From the NCBI RefSeq assembly GCF_011365745.1, contig NZ_JAAOBY010000006.1, forward strand, positions 135,741 to 199,740: DNA of 64,000 nt, in the 5' to 3' direction. The translations under genes and the position numbers were made by a program. Of this stretch, positions 41,299 to 49,623 are shown one piece after another (the first letter of the stretch is position 1; each line of letters begins with the position of its first letter). This DNA is from Flavobacterium turcicum. GTDB lineage: Bacteria > Bacteroidota > Bacteroidia > Flavobacteriales > Flavobacteriaceae. The notes under the pieces were generated by a model. The model saw only the letters and a list, made by a program, of their open reading frames with translations, ran no database searches and was not told the origin of the DNA.

Positions 41299-43986
41299 AT
41301 GAAAGACGAAGAAGACGAAAATACAATTCCTGAGGGAGAAGAAAATGAAGATGCAAGCAATGACGCTGGTTTCGAAGATATAAAAACTTCGAATGGCATG
41401 CAGCATTTTTACGAAAACAATAATGAAGAAGGCGATACCATAACCAAGGTTACGGGCATGTACAAAGACTGGTTTCTGGATTATGCTTCGTATGTAATTC
41501 TGGAACGCGCCGTACCAGCTATTGAAGATGGTTTCAAGCCCGTTCAACGCCGTATCATGCACTCGCTTAAAGAGTTGGATGACGGTCGCTACAATAAGGT
41601 AGCCAATGTAGTAGGGCACACGATGCAGTATCATCCACACGGAGATGCGAGTATTGGTGACGCGATGGTACAAATTGGTCAGAAAGATTTATTAATTGAC
41701 TGCCAAGGAAACTGGGGAAATATCCTAACAGGTGATGGTGCTGCGGCTTCGCGTTACATTGAGGCGCGTTTGTCTAAATTTGCTTTGGAGGTTTTGTATT
41801 CTCCAAAAATTACCGATTGGGGTGTTTCGTATGACGGCCGTCGTGCTGAGCCAAACAATCTTCCTGTTAAGTTTCCATTGCTTTTGGCACAAGGAGCAGA
41901 AGGTATTGCAGTAGGACTTTCCACGAAAGTGTTGCCGCACAATTTCAACGAATTGCTCGATGCTTCGGTTAAAATATTAAAAGGAAAATCATTTACCTTA
42001 TATCCAGATTTCTTGACGCAAGGTATTGCTGATGTATCGAATTACAATGACGGAATGCGTGGCGGACGTGTACGCGTTCGTGCTAAAATTGCCCAGTTGG
42101 ATAAGAATACTTTGGTGATTACTCAAATTCCGTTTTCGACCAATACGACTACTTTGATTGATAGTATTTTGAAAGCCAATGAAAAAGGCAAAATTAAAAT
42201 CAAAAAAATTGAAGACAATACTGCTGCCGAAGTTGAAATTTTAATTCATCTTTTTCCAGGAGTTTCTCCAGATAAAACCATTGATGCTTTGTTTGCTTTT
42301 ACAGCTTGCGAAACATCAGTAGCGCCTTTGGGCTGTGTAATTGAGGATAACAAACCGTTGTTTATTGGAGTGTCTGAAATGTTGCGTATTTCCACTCACA
42401 GAACAGTTGATTTACTAAAACAAGAACTCGAAATTCAACTCGAAGAATTAAAAAACAAGTGGCATTTTTCTACTCTCGAAAAGATATTTATTCGAGAAGA
42501 AATGTACATTGATTTCAAATTGTATTCGGATAGAGAATCGCTTTACAAATACTTATACGATCGTTTTGAGCCTTTCAAAAAATCATTTGTCAGAGAAATT
42601 AATGATGACGATTTACAGCGCTTAACGCAAATTCCGATGATTCGTATCACGCGTTTTGATTCGGATAAGGCTGACGATATGATTGCCAAGTTAGAAGCTG
42701 AAATGCAAGAAGTAGAGCATCATTTAGCAAACTTAAACGATTTTGCAATTGCTTATTTTACCAAGTTAAAAGAGAAATACGGTAAAGGACGCGAACGCCA
42801 AACCGAATTGCGCATTTTTGATGATATCGAAGCAACAAAAGTAGTCTTACGCAACACCAAACTGTATGTCAATCGCGAAGAAGGTTTTGTGGGTACGAGT
42901 TTAAAGAAAGACGAATACGTTACTGATTGTTCTGATATTGACGATGTGATTGTGTTTTTGCGCGATGGAAAAATGATGATTACAAAAGTCGATGCAAAAA
43001 CTTTTGTGGGTAAAGATATTATTCACGTAGCTATTTTTGACAAAAGCGACAAGCGTACGATTTACAACTTGATTTACCGAGATGGAAAATCGGGTCCATC
43101 GTACATCAAACGTTTTAATGTATCGGGCGTTACGCGTGATAAAGCGTATGATTTAACCAATGAAACTGCGGGATCTCAAATTGTATACTTTTCATGCAAT
43201 CCAAACGGAGAGGCTGAGGTTATTACTATTTTGTTGCGTCAGGTGGGAACGATCAAAAAATTGAAATTTGATATTGACTTTGCTAACTTAGCCATCAAAG
43301 GGCGAAGTTCAAAAGGAAATTTAGTCACCAAATACCCAATCAAAAAGATTGAACTGAAAGAAAAAGGAATTTCTACTTTGTTACCTCGTAAAGTCTGGTT
43401 TGACGATACGGTACAACGATTAAATGTAGACGGACGTGGGGAATTGTTAGGCGAATTCAGACCTTCTGATAAAATTTTGATCGTTTCGCAATCAGGGAAA
43501 TTAAAAGTGATTACACCTGAATTAACCACACATTTTGATCAAGACATGATTGTTTTGGAAAAATGGAATCCTAAAAAACCAATTTCGGCTATTTATTATG
43601 ATGGCGAAAAAGAACGCTACTACATTAAACGCTTTTTGGTAGAAACCGAGAACAAAGAAGAAGCTTTCATTTCAGAGCATGCTAATTCCAGACTCGAAAT
43701 TGTTTCAACCGACTACAGACCCGTAGCCGAATTGATTTTTGCAAAAGTAAAAGGCGTTCAAAAAGAAAATCAAATTGTAGATGTAGAGGCTTTTATCGCC
43801 GTAAAAGGATTTAAAGCACAGGGCAATCAATTGACTACGGATAAATTAAAACAAGTCAATTTGCTAGATCCACTGCCGTATGAAGAACCAGTAGAAGATG
43901 TTCCTGAACCAACTGTTTTAAGCGATGAAGATACCGGTCCTGTACAACTTGAAGATGATGGTCAAATCACCATGAGTTTAGATTAA
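41299..43986 (+). CDS. parC: DNA topoisomerase IV subunit A
   Basis: DNA cleavage/rejoining subunit that partners ParE. The 895-residue product has an acidic N-terminal extension (about 1-35, rich in Glu and Asp), the winged-helix cleavage domain with PVQRRIMHSLKEL and HPHGDASIGDAM, and the active-site Tyr153 in ASRYIEARL. A long coiled coil and a C-terminal beta-pinwheel follow, ending in an acidic tail. It is the last gene of the operon before a strong terminator. The start codon directly follows the nuclease stop codon. Confidence 0.96.
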   Translation: MKDEEDENTIPEGEENEDASNDAGFEDIKTSNGMQHFYENNNEEGDTITKVTGMYKDWFLDYASYVILERAVPAIEDGFKPVQRRIMHSLKELDDGRYNKVANVVGHTMQYHPHGDASIGDAMVQIGQKDLLIDCQGNWGNILTGDGAAASRYIEARLSKFALEVLYSPKITDWGVSYDGRRAEPNNLPVKFPLLLAQGAEGIAVGLSTKVLPHNFNELLDASVKILKGKSFTLYPDFLTQGIADVSNYNDGMRGGRVRVRAKIAQLDKNTLVITQIPFSTNTTTLIDSILKANEKGKIKIKKIEDNTAAEVEILIHLFPGVSPDKTIDALFAFTACETSVAPLGCVIEDNKPLFIGVSEMLRISTHRTVDLLKQELEIQLEELKNKWHFSTLEKIFIREEMYIDFKLYSDRESLYKYLYDRFEPFKKSFVREINDDDLQRLTQIPMIRITRFDSDKADDMIAKLEAEMQEVEHHLANLNDFAIAYFTKLKEKYGKGRERQTELRIFDDIEATKVVLRNTKLYVNREEGFVGTSLKKDEYVTDCSDIDDVIVFLRDGKMMITKVDAKTFVGKDIIHVAIFDKSDKRTIYNLIYRDGKSGPSYIKRFNVSGVTRDKAYDLTNETAGSQIVYFSCNPNGEAEVITILLRQVGTIKKLKFDIDFANLAIKGRSSKGNLVTKYPIKKIELKEKGISTLLPRKVWFDDTVQRLNVDGRGELLGEFRPSDKILIVSQSGKLKVITPELTTHFDQDMIVLEKWNPKKPISAIYYDGEKERYYIKRFLVETENKEEAFISEHANSRLEIVSTDYRPVAELIFAKVKGVQKENQIVDVEAFIAVKGFKAQGNQLTTDKLKQVNLLDPLPYEEPVEDVPEPTVLSDEDTGPVQLEDDGQITMSLD

Positions 43987-44003
43987 TTTTATTATCCATA
44001 AAA

Positions 44004-44046
44004 AATGCCCCCAAATAGTGCGATACTATTTGGGGGCATTCTATTT
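44004..44046. terminator. Strong bidirectional terminator after parC
   Basis: A perfect 16-bp stem (44004-44019 and 44025-44040) with the GC-rich core GCCCCCAAATAGT and complement, between converging genes. Confidence 0.92.
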
Positions 44047-44084
44047 TATAAATGAATTTGAGTTCACTTCTCACAACTCACCAT

Positions 44085-44864
44085 TCACGATTTACTTTTA
44101 CTTTTATTCATTTTCATATTTAGTACTTCTACTAATAATGAGAATGAAATGGCAAAGTACAAGTAGCCTTTTGGCACCGGAGTCACATGACTTCCAAAGA
44201 TTAAAGCGTTAGATAAATGTGCACTTTCTGTAAGTAGCATCATTCCAATCAAGATCAAAAATGACAATCCCAAAATTTGAATCGACGGATGTTTGTTTAC
44301 AAAATTCCCAACAGGAACTGCAAACTGCATCATTATAAGTACCGAAATTACTACAGCAGTAATCATTATATAAAGAGCACCTTCAACGCCATTGGTCATT
44401 CCCACGGCAGTTAAAATACTATCAAAAGAAAAGACAAGGTCAATTAAAATAATCTGAAAAATTACATTTTGAAAGGATTTAGTAGCCGCTTTGCCCAACT
44501 CTTTTTCTTCATGGCCTTTTTCGTCCACTTTCTCTCTAATTTCATTGGTGCTTTTGTAAATTAAGAACAATCCACCGCCAAACAGAATCAAACTCTGTCC
44601 TGTAATTCCAGCTGAAAACCAAGAAAAATCAATATGAAACCAAGGCTCTTTCATTTGAATCAAAATATTGATACCAAATAATAGCGCAATACGCATGAAC
44701 ATGGCCAAAAACATACCAATTTTGGTGGCTTTCTTGCGTTGTTCTACTGGCAATTTACCCGTTGCAATCGAAATAAAAATAATGTTGTCAATTCCCAAAA
44801 CAATTTCAAGAAAAGTCAACGTTAATAAGGCTACCCAAGCATCCGGGTTCAAAAATACTTCCAT
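44085..44864 (-). CDS. TerC family integral membrane protein
   Basis: The 259-residue product has about seven to eight membrane helices. The paired acidic motifs LEIVLGIDNIIFISI (near residue 19) and IDLVFSFDSILTAVGM (near 141) are the TerC/YgdQ hallmark and probably bind a metal. Members are linked to manganese export or to tellurite resistance. A charged cytoplasmic loop (REKVDEKGHEEKELGK) lies between the halves. It converges with parC. Confidence 0.92.
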   Translation of the reverse strand: MEVFLNPDAWVALLTLTFLEIVLGIDNIIFISIATGKLPVEQRKKATKIGMFLAMFMRIALLFGINILIQMKEPWFHIDFSWFSAGITGQSLILFGGGLFLIYKSTNEIREKVDEKGHEEKELGKAATKSFQNVIFQIILIDLVFSFDSILTAVGMTNGVEGALYIMITAVVISVLIMMQFAVPVGNFVNKHPSIQILGLSFLILIGMMLLTESAHLSNALIFGSHVTPVPKGYLYFAISFSLLVEVLNMKMNKSKSKS

Positions 44865-44887
44865 TTTATAGTGTTTAAAAGTCTAAA

Positions 44888-45262
44888 TTAATCATTAATT
44901 TTCGTTACAGTACCGCGCTGCTTAGCATCAGAGCCTACCATCCCGAATTCAAATGTGTAAGAATCCTTAGTAGTGGTTAAAATTTTCATACCAATCGCTT
45001 TTTCTTCGGCCATATTTTTTGGATGCAATTTGAGCAAAACATATTCGCAATCATTCACCCATCTAATGCTGGCCGTATCCGTTTTTCCTTCAAAAGTTTC
45101 AATTTCAATACTGTCGTTGCGCTCAAAAACAGTCGTTTTTTTAACGCCATCTACCTCGTATTCAAACTTGAATTTTCCAGTTTTAAAATCCTTACAATTG
45201 CGTTCTTGCTCGTAGCAGGAAGCCAACATAAAAATACTTACTAATGCAATAATTTTTTTCAT
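44888..45262 (-). CDS. Small lipoprotein of unknown function (often misnamed DNA topoisomerase IV)
   Basis: The 124-residue product has a lipoprotein signal ending MLASC (Cys16), then YEQERNCKDFKTGKFKFEYE and short beta strands ending GTVTKIND. I recall related flavobacterial proteins that carry the wrong database name DNA topoisomerase IV; it has nothing in common with topoisomerase. It lies 23 bases upstream of the TerC gene on the same strand. The function is unknown. Confidence 0.8.
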   Translation of the reverse strand: MKKIIALVSIFMLASCYEQERNCKDFKTGKFKFEYEVDGVKKTTVFERNDSIEIETFEGKTDTASIRWVNDCEYVLLKLHPKNMAEEKAIGMKILTTTKDSYTFEFGMVGSDAKQRGTVTKIND

Positions 45263-45282
45263 TCTTGTTTTTTTTAGAACCT

Positions 45283-45420
45283 ATTCCAGCTGTTCGTTGC
45301 AACGTGTTGCGTTTTTTGCTTTTTTTCTACTGTCCCAAAAGGAGCTTCCGTTGGTCGCTCTTTTTGGGCAAGAAAAAGAACTCAAAAAACAGCAACCCTG
45401 TTTTCACTGCCATCTGGGGT
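45283..45420. repeat. Interspersed intergenic palindrome, copy C
   Basis: The inner stem CCCAAAAGGAGC/GCTCTTTTTGGG surrounds TTCCGTTGGTC. Outer arms GTTGC...GTTTTTTG and CAAAAAAC..GCAAC pair. Outermost words CCTATTCCAGCTG and GCCATCTGGGG match those of copy A. Confidence 0.85.
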
Positions 45421-45424
45421 AAAA

Positions 45425-45997
45425 TTAAACTATTTTGATATCATATTTATCCAATAATCCCACAATTCCTTGCGCCGAAAATTTGGCTTTGCGCATGGGA
45501 TTGTATTCGGGGTCAATCTTATAATTACTTGCTTTGGTAAAATCTACCGAGGCTAATTGCGTATTATTAAAAATTGCGCCTTCAAGCGTACTGTCTTCAA
45601 AACTAGAGCCTGTAAGTGTACTGCCAACAAAACTTACTTCTTTTAGGGAACAAGCAATAAAATTAGTTTTAGGCATTTTTTTATTGGCAAACGAGGCGTA
45701 ATCTAGGTTGCAATCCTGAAAACTAACTTGAAACAAAAAATCAGCACATTGATCAAAAGCAATGCCTAATAATTTGCAATTGGTAAATTGTACATTTTTG
45801 AAACTGCAGCTAGCGGTTTGAATCAGCGCCAAATTACAATCGATAAACTCACAATCCATAAAAGTGGTTTGCGACCAATTGCTAGAAGAGAAATCGCAGT
45901 TAGTAAAAACACAATCTTCAAATTCACGGTTGGTGAGTTTGTATGAAGGCAGCACGATTTTATCGAATTTTTTTTGAAAATAGAGTAATTCTTCCAT
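45425..45997 (-). CDS. Pentapeptide-repeat protein, Qnr/MfpA-like
   Basis: The 190-residue product is built of pentapeptide repeats (FTNCDF, FMDCEFIDCNL, FTNCKL, FQDCNLDYASF, FEDSTLEGAIF), forming a right-handed beta-helix. The C-terminus IDPEYNPMRKAKFSAQGIVG then LLDKYDIKIV resembles the helical tail of Qnr-type proteins, which protect gyrase and topoisomerase IV from quinolones by mimicking DNA. It is somewhat shorter than Qnr. It lies 1.4 kb from the parE-parC operon. Resistance or topoisomerase binding is inferred only. Confidence 0.88.
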   Translation of the reverse strand: MEELLYFQKKFDKIVLPSYKLTNREFEDCVFTNCDFSSSNWSQTTFMDCEFIDCNLALIQTASCSFKNVQFTNCKLLGIAFDQCADFLFQVSFQDCNLDYASFANKKMPKTNFIACSLKEVSFVGSTLTGSSFEDSTLEGAIFNNTQLASVDFTKASNYKIDPEYNPMRKAKFSAQGIVGLLDKYDIKIV

Positions 45998-46218
45998 TAA
46001 TCGTTAAATAAGCTTTGCATGATTATTTTTAGACCTTTAAACATGCAATACATCGCGGCACCGCAGGCTGCAATACCTATAGCAAGAATTAAATAATGCC
46101 AAACATTTCCTTGGTTCATGAAGGCATTATAAATCAAGGACGGTCCAATAAATAACAGCGGCAACGAACCCGCTAAATATTTAACTCCTTTGGATAAAAG
46201 TACTCTGTTGGTGCTCAT
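45997..46218 (-). CDS. Small membrane protein, 73 residues
   Basis: Two membrane segments (about 12-30 and 37-58) separated by a short loop, MNQGNVWH. The stop overlaps the start of the pentapeptide-repeat gene (TAATG), so the two are translationally coupled and probably act or are regulated together. It belongs to a group of small flavobacterial membrane proteins that I cannot assign a function. Confidence 0.8.
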   Translation of the reverse strand: MSTNRVLLSKGVKYLAGSLPLLFIGPSLIYNAFMNQGNVWHYLILAIGIAACGAAMYCMFKGLKIIMQSLFND

Positions 46219-46349
46219 AGTGATAGTTTATGCAGTTTGTAATTTTGAGGTCTTAGTTTTTGCAACTTTTAAACACAAAACAATTTTGTCGGTAATTTAC
46301 GAAAGCAAATTGTTGGTATCGCGTATTAACAGTTGTCGTTTTATGTTGT

Positions 46350-47000
46350 TTAAATCAAAATTCTAACTAGTAACCAAAACGCCAAAAATATATAACCAAT
46401 TGTTAAAATGCGATTTCCTTGTTTTCTGTCATTTTCTGAATAAGCATAAATTCGGTTTCCATTTGGTAGTGTTTTTTTATAAGTTAACAAATGCCACCCA
46501 ATAAAAATCCCCAATAATCCGCCTAAAAAAGCAGTTATATATCCCAAAATTATGTATCCTTTTTGTCCTTCTTCTGGTTTTGATAATTCTATAATTCTTT
46601 GCCTTTTTATTTCTTCAATTTTTTCTGGCGTAATTTCTTTGCCTTTATCTTTAAGTAATTTTTTAGCAAGAGAAATGTCAAACTTGTTCCATTCATCACT
46701 TTTTGTAATCACTTCAATTAATTCGTCGTCGGTAAAACTCAATAAATAGTAATCGTTATCAATTTCATTTGTTTCGTTTTCCGACTTTTCTGCAAGTATC
46801 TTGTTAGCTTTTTCAAAGTCATTTTTCTTGAGTTTGATACAGTATTCTTTTCCAAAGCCATTGTTTGCAAAAGTTGGGTCGAAACTTAAAGAATTATCTA
46901 CTAATACAAATTCAATATTTTGTTCAGCTATCAATTCGCCTAATTCTTTTGCTGAATTTTGGTCATTAAATTTTTCAAATGTGATAAATTCTTCGTTCAT
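46350..47000 (-). CDS. DUF2007-like membrane protein of unknown function
   Basis: The 216-residue product starts with a small alpha/beta domain (about 5-75, ITFEKFNDQNSAKELGELI) resembling DUF2007-type signal-transducing domains. An acidic/basic helical linker of about 60 residues follows, then two membrane segments (about 148-170 and 197-215). I infer a cytoplasmic domain tethered to the membrane. It is transcribed alone and looks AT-rich compared with murQ next to it. Confidence 0.78.
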   Translation of the reverse strand: MNEEFITFEKFNDQNSAKELGELIAEQNIEFVLVDNSLSFDPTFANNGFGKEYCIKLKKNDFEKANKILAEKSENETNEIDNDYYLLSFTDDELIEVITKSDEWNKFDISLAKKLLKDKGKEITPEKIEEIKRQRIIELSKPEEGQKGYIILGYITAFLGGLLGIFIGWHLLTYKKTLPNGNRIYAYSENDRKQGNRILTIGYIFLAFWLLVRILI

Positions 47001-47050
47001 AGCTGTTTCAGTTTCTTGAATTGATTATTTTGCAGGATCCTTGAAGCTAT

Positions 47051-47872
47051 CTACGACCTTGATGCACTATAATTCATCACCGCTTGTCGTACACTTTTGT
47101 GTTCCAATAATAAGGCAGATGCTTGCTCGTAGGTAACAGGAATTTCGTCCATGATCATTTTAATGCCACGATCAACAAGTTTGTTGTTGCTGAGTTGCAT
47201 ATCGACCATTTTGTTTCCTTTTACTTTTCCGAGCTGAATCATGCTTGTAGTCGAAATCATATTTAGAACCAGTTTTTGTGCTGTTCCGGCTTTCATGCGT
47301 GAACTACCAGTTACGAATTCAGGACCTACAACCACATCAATAGGGAATTGTGCGGTTTGCGAAAGCGGACTGTTGGCATTACACGAAATGCTTCCGGTTG
47401 TTATGTTGTTTAGGTTGCAAGCCTGTAAACCGCCAATTACGTAGGGCGTAGTGCCTGAAGCAGCGATTCCGATAACGACATCATTGGTATTGATGTTAAA
47501 AGCTTGCAAGTCAAGCCAGGCTTGTGTGGCATTGTCTTCGGCATTTTCAACGGCTTTGCGTATAGCTGCATCACCACCTGCAATGATACCCACAACTAAA
47601 TCAAACGGAACTCCAAAAGTAGGTGGACACTCGGAGGCATCAACTACTCCTAATCGGCCGGATGTTCCTGCGCCAATGTAAAACAAACGCCCGCCTTGCT
47701 GCATTTTGCGCACAATTTCCTGTACAAGCGCTTCTATTTGCGGGATGGCTTTTGCCACTGCTTGTGGTACGGTTTGGTCTTCTTGGTTGATATTGGTTAA
47801 CAATTCCTGAACCGACATTTTTTCTAAATGGTCGTATTTGGAGGCTTGTTCGGTGGTTTTTGTAAATTCCAT
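47051..47872 (-). CDS. murQ: N-acetylmuramic acid 6-phosphate etherase
   Basis: Cleaves the lactyl ether of MurNAc-6-phosphate during peptidoglycan recycling. The 273-residue product has the SIS sugar-phosphate fold with GRLFYIGAGTSGRLGVVDASE, GIAASGTTPYVIGGL and the family end TGSSRMKAGTAQKLVLNMIS. The ATG at 47872 begins MEFTKTTEQ, which fits the family; a TTG 10 codons upstream is rejected. The gene is about 30 residues shorter at its C-terminus than E. coli MurQ, which is common in flavobacteria. It lies after a ZIP gene on the same strand. Confidence 0.95.
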   Translation of the reverse strand: MEFTKTTEQASKYDHLEKMSVQELLTNINQEDQTVPQAVAKAIPQIEALVQEIVRKMQQGGRLFYIGAGTSGRLGVVDASECPPTFGVPFDLVVGIIAGGDAAIRKAVENAEDNATQAWLDLQAFNINTNDVVIGIAASGTTPYVIGGLQACNLNNITTGSISCNANSPLSQTAQFPIDVVVGPEFVTGSSRMKAGTAQKLVLNMISTTSMIQLGKVKGNKMVDMQLSNNKLVDRGIKMIMDEIPVTYEQASALLLEHKSVRQAVMNYSASRS

Positions 47873-47919
47873 TGCTACTATATTTTGAGTGCCAAAGCAC
47901 AAAATTTTCTATTGATTCA

Positions 47920-48031
47920 GGTCGCGCGTGAGGGATAAAAGCGGAAATCCTTTTATCATGCAGCGGTAGCGAAATGAAAAAAGATTGCAGCGGATAGCCC
48001 GACCGCCTTTTTTTGGCGGGCACGCCCACCT
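47920..48031. repeat. Interspersed intergenic palindrome, copy G
   Basis: Stem GATAAAAG/CTTTTATC around CGGAAATC, then ATTGCAGCGGATAGCCCGAC, and a second hairpin CCGCC/GGCGG around seven T residues. It lies between murQ and the ZIP gene. The words match copies E and F in kind. Confidence 0.75.
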
Positions 48032-48038
48032 TGTAAAT

Positions 48039-48707
48039 TTATAAAAAATATGCCAATGCAATACCAATTACAATCATGGAAACCTTGGCGATATTGAATT
48101 TGTGGCCTTCGCTACTTTCAAAAATAATGGTGGAGGAAATGTGAAATAAAATTCCGATCACAATTGCGGTTAGCTCGGCGTAATACTGATTTAAAATAGG
48201 CAGATAATCAGATAAAAAGGTGCCCAAAGGTGTCATGACTGAAAAAGTGATCATGAAGAAAAAAATGGCCGTTTTATTGAGATTTCCGTTAATGAAAAAC
48301 GTAGTCAAAATAATAGCGATTGGCAGGTGATGAATGGCTATTCCTAATGCTAAATCGTGGTGATGGCTTACCGGAAAGCCTTCGAGAAAGGCATGTATGC
48401 ACAAACTGATGAATAGCAACCACGGAATTTGGCTCATGCTGGCTTTGCCGTGAACGTGTCCGTGCTCTGCGCCTTTGGAGAAGAATTCTAAGATAATTTG
48501 GAACAAAATCCCCAGCATGATAAACAAACCAATATTGCTTATGCTACTTTCGTAAATTTCAGGCAGCAAGTGCATGACTGTTAGCGACAACAAAAACGAC
48601 CCGCTAAAGGCGAGTAGTAATTTTAAGTTGGTTTTGTTTTTTGGTTTTAGCGCAAGTGCTATGATGTAACCAAGTAAAACAGAAAGTAAGGGCAATAGGT
48701 AATTCAT
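48039..48707 (-). CDS. ZIP family metal transporter
   Basis: Divalent metal importer, probably for zinc or iron. The 222-residue product has about eight membrane helices. Metal-site motifs are HAFLEGFPVSHHHD near residue 108 and AIHHLPIAIILTTF near 125, matching helices IV and V of the ZIP fold. A histidine-rich loop (HGHVHGK) precedes them. No metal-responsive operator was recognised upstream. Confidence 0.92.
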   Translation of the reverse strand: MNYLLPLLSVLLGYIIALALKPKNKTNLKLLLAFSGSFLLSLTVMHLLPEIYESSISNIGLFIMLGILFQIILEFFSKGAEHGHVHGKASMSQIPWLLFISLCIHAFLEGFPVSHHHDLALGIAIHHLPIAIILTTFFINGNLNKTAIFFFMITFSVMTPLGTFLSDYLPILNQYYAELTAIVIGILFHISSTIIFESSEGHKFNIAKVSMIVIGIALAYFL

Positions 48708-48789
48708 GGGCTTTGCTTAACGAATAAATTGTTGTTTTAATCTGCAACTACACTTTCATTTTGTAGCTGTGATACATAACAATCGTTTC

Positions 48790-49554
48790 CTATTTAAAAA
48801 TCATAATCAATCGTTCGCTCTCTGTTTTATGGAATTTTTTCAATTTATAATCGCCAAAAAGGTCTAAGAGATAAATTCCGGCTTCTTCCATAAGGTTTTC
48901 AAAGTCGGTTAGGGTTAGAGCTTTTACTTTTTCGGTAAAATGGTAGTCTTGTCCTTGGTCTTGAAATTGAATTTCTTTGTAAATGTGTCCATCCTTCAAG
49001 TAACGGGTGATGTGAAAATCGATTCCGTCAACGGTTTTTGTTTCTTCGGGTACCAGTGTGTTCAACACCTGATTAACGTTCATGAAATCAATCACTGCAA
49101 AGCCGTACTCAGATAAACTTTCTTTGATGGCTTTTAGGGTTGTTAAATTGTCTTCGTCATTTTCAAAATACCCAAAACTGGTAAAAAGATTAAAGATAGC
49201 ATCGAATTTTTCTTCAAAAGGAACGCGCATGTCGTGTTCTTTGAAGTGCAAATTGTTATTCTCGTTTTTCTTGGCTGTTTCAATGCTGTTGGTTGATAAA
49301 TCGGCACCCAAAACATCAAATCCTAATTGATTCAAGTAAATAGAATGACGGCCTTTGCCACAGGCTAAATCCAAAACTTTTGCTTTTTCAGGTAAGTTAA
49401 GGTAGTGGGTTAAATTATCCATGAAAAGCTGCGCTTCTCGGTAATTACGGTCTTTGTAAAGGATGTGGTAATAAGGAGTGTCAAACCAGGAAGTGTACCA
49501 ATTGGCTTTAGCAAGTTCTTGGTTTTCTTGAGACGTATTTTGATCTGCAGACAT
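48790..49554 (-). CDS. Class I SAM-dependent methyltransferase
   Basis: The 254-residue product has the Rossmann SAM-binding motif VLDLACGKGRHSIYLNQLGF (near residue 60), an acidic end of strand 2 (VLGADLS), and EHDMRVPFEEKFDAIFNLF. The N-terminal SWFDTPYYHILYKDRNY phrase is shared by a flavobacterial group of unknown substrate. It is divergent from the THUMP methyltransferase gene, with interleaved -7 promoter elements at 49584-49602. Confidence 0.9.
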   Translation of the reverse strand: MSADQNTSQENQELAKANWYTSWFDTPYYHILYKDRNYREAQLFMDNLTHYLNLPEKAKVLDLACGKGRHSIYLNQLGFDVLGADLSTNSIETAKKNENNNLHFKEHDMRVPFEEKFDAIFNLFTSFGYFENDEDNLTTLKAIKESLSEYGFAVIDFMNVNQVLNTLVPEETKTVDGIDFHITRYLKDGHIYKEIQFQDQGQDYHFTEKVKALTLTDFENLMEEAGIYLLDLFGDYKLKKFHKTESERLIMIFK

Positions 49555-49583
49555 TTATTCTTTTTCAATTAATTCGATTGATG

Positions 49584-49602
49584 CAAATTTAGTGTATTTT
49601 TG
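49584..49602. promoter_or_regulatory. Interleaved divergent -7 elements between two methyltransferase genes
   Basis: TAAATTTG on the minus strand (49591-49584) and TATTTTTG on the plus strand (49595-49602), three bases apart. Start of plus transcription near 49609 rules out the TTG start at 49600 and supports the ATG at 49624. Confidence 0.6.
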
Positions 49603-49623
49603 CAACGAATACTTGATTTTACA

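Noticed and set aside
44888..45262. Topoisomerase IV fragment next to parE-parC
   Set aside because: The database-style name would suggest it, but the product is a small lipoprotein with no topoisomerase motif.
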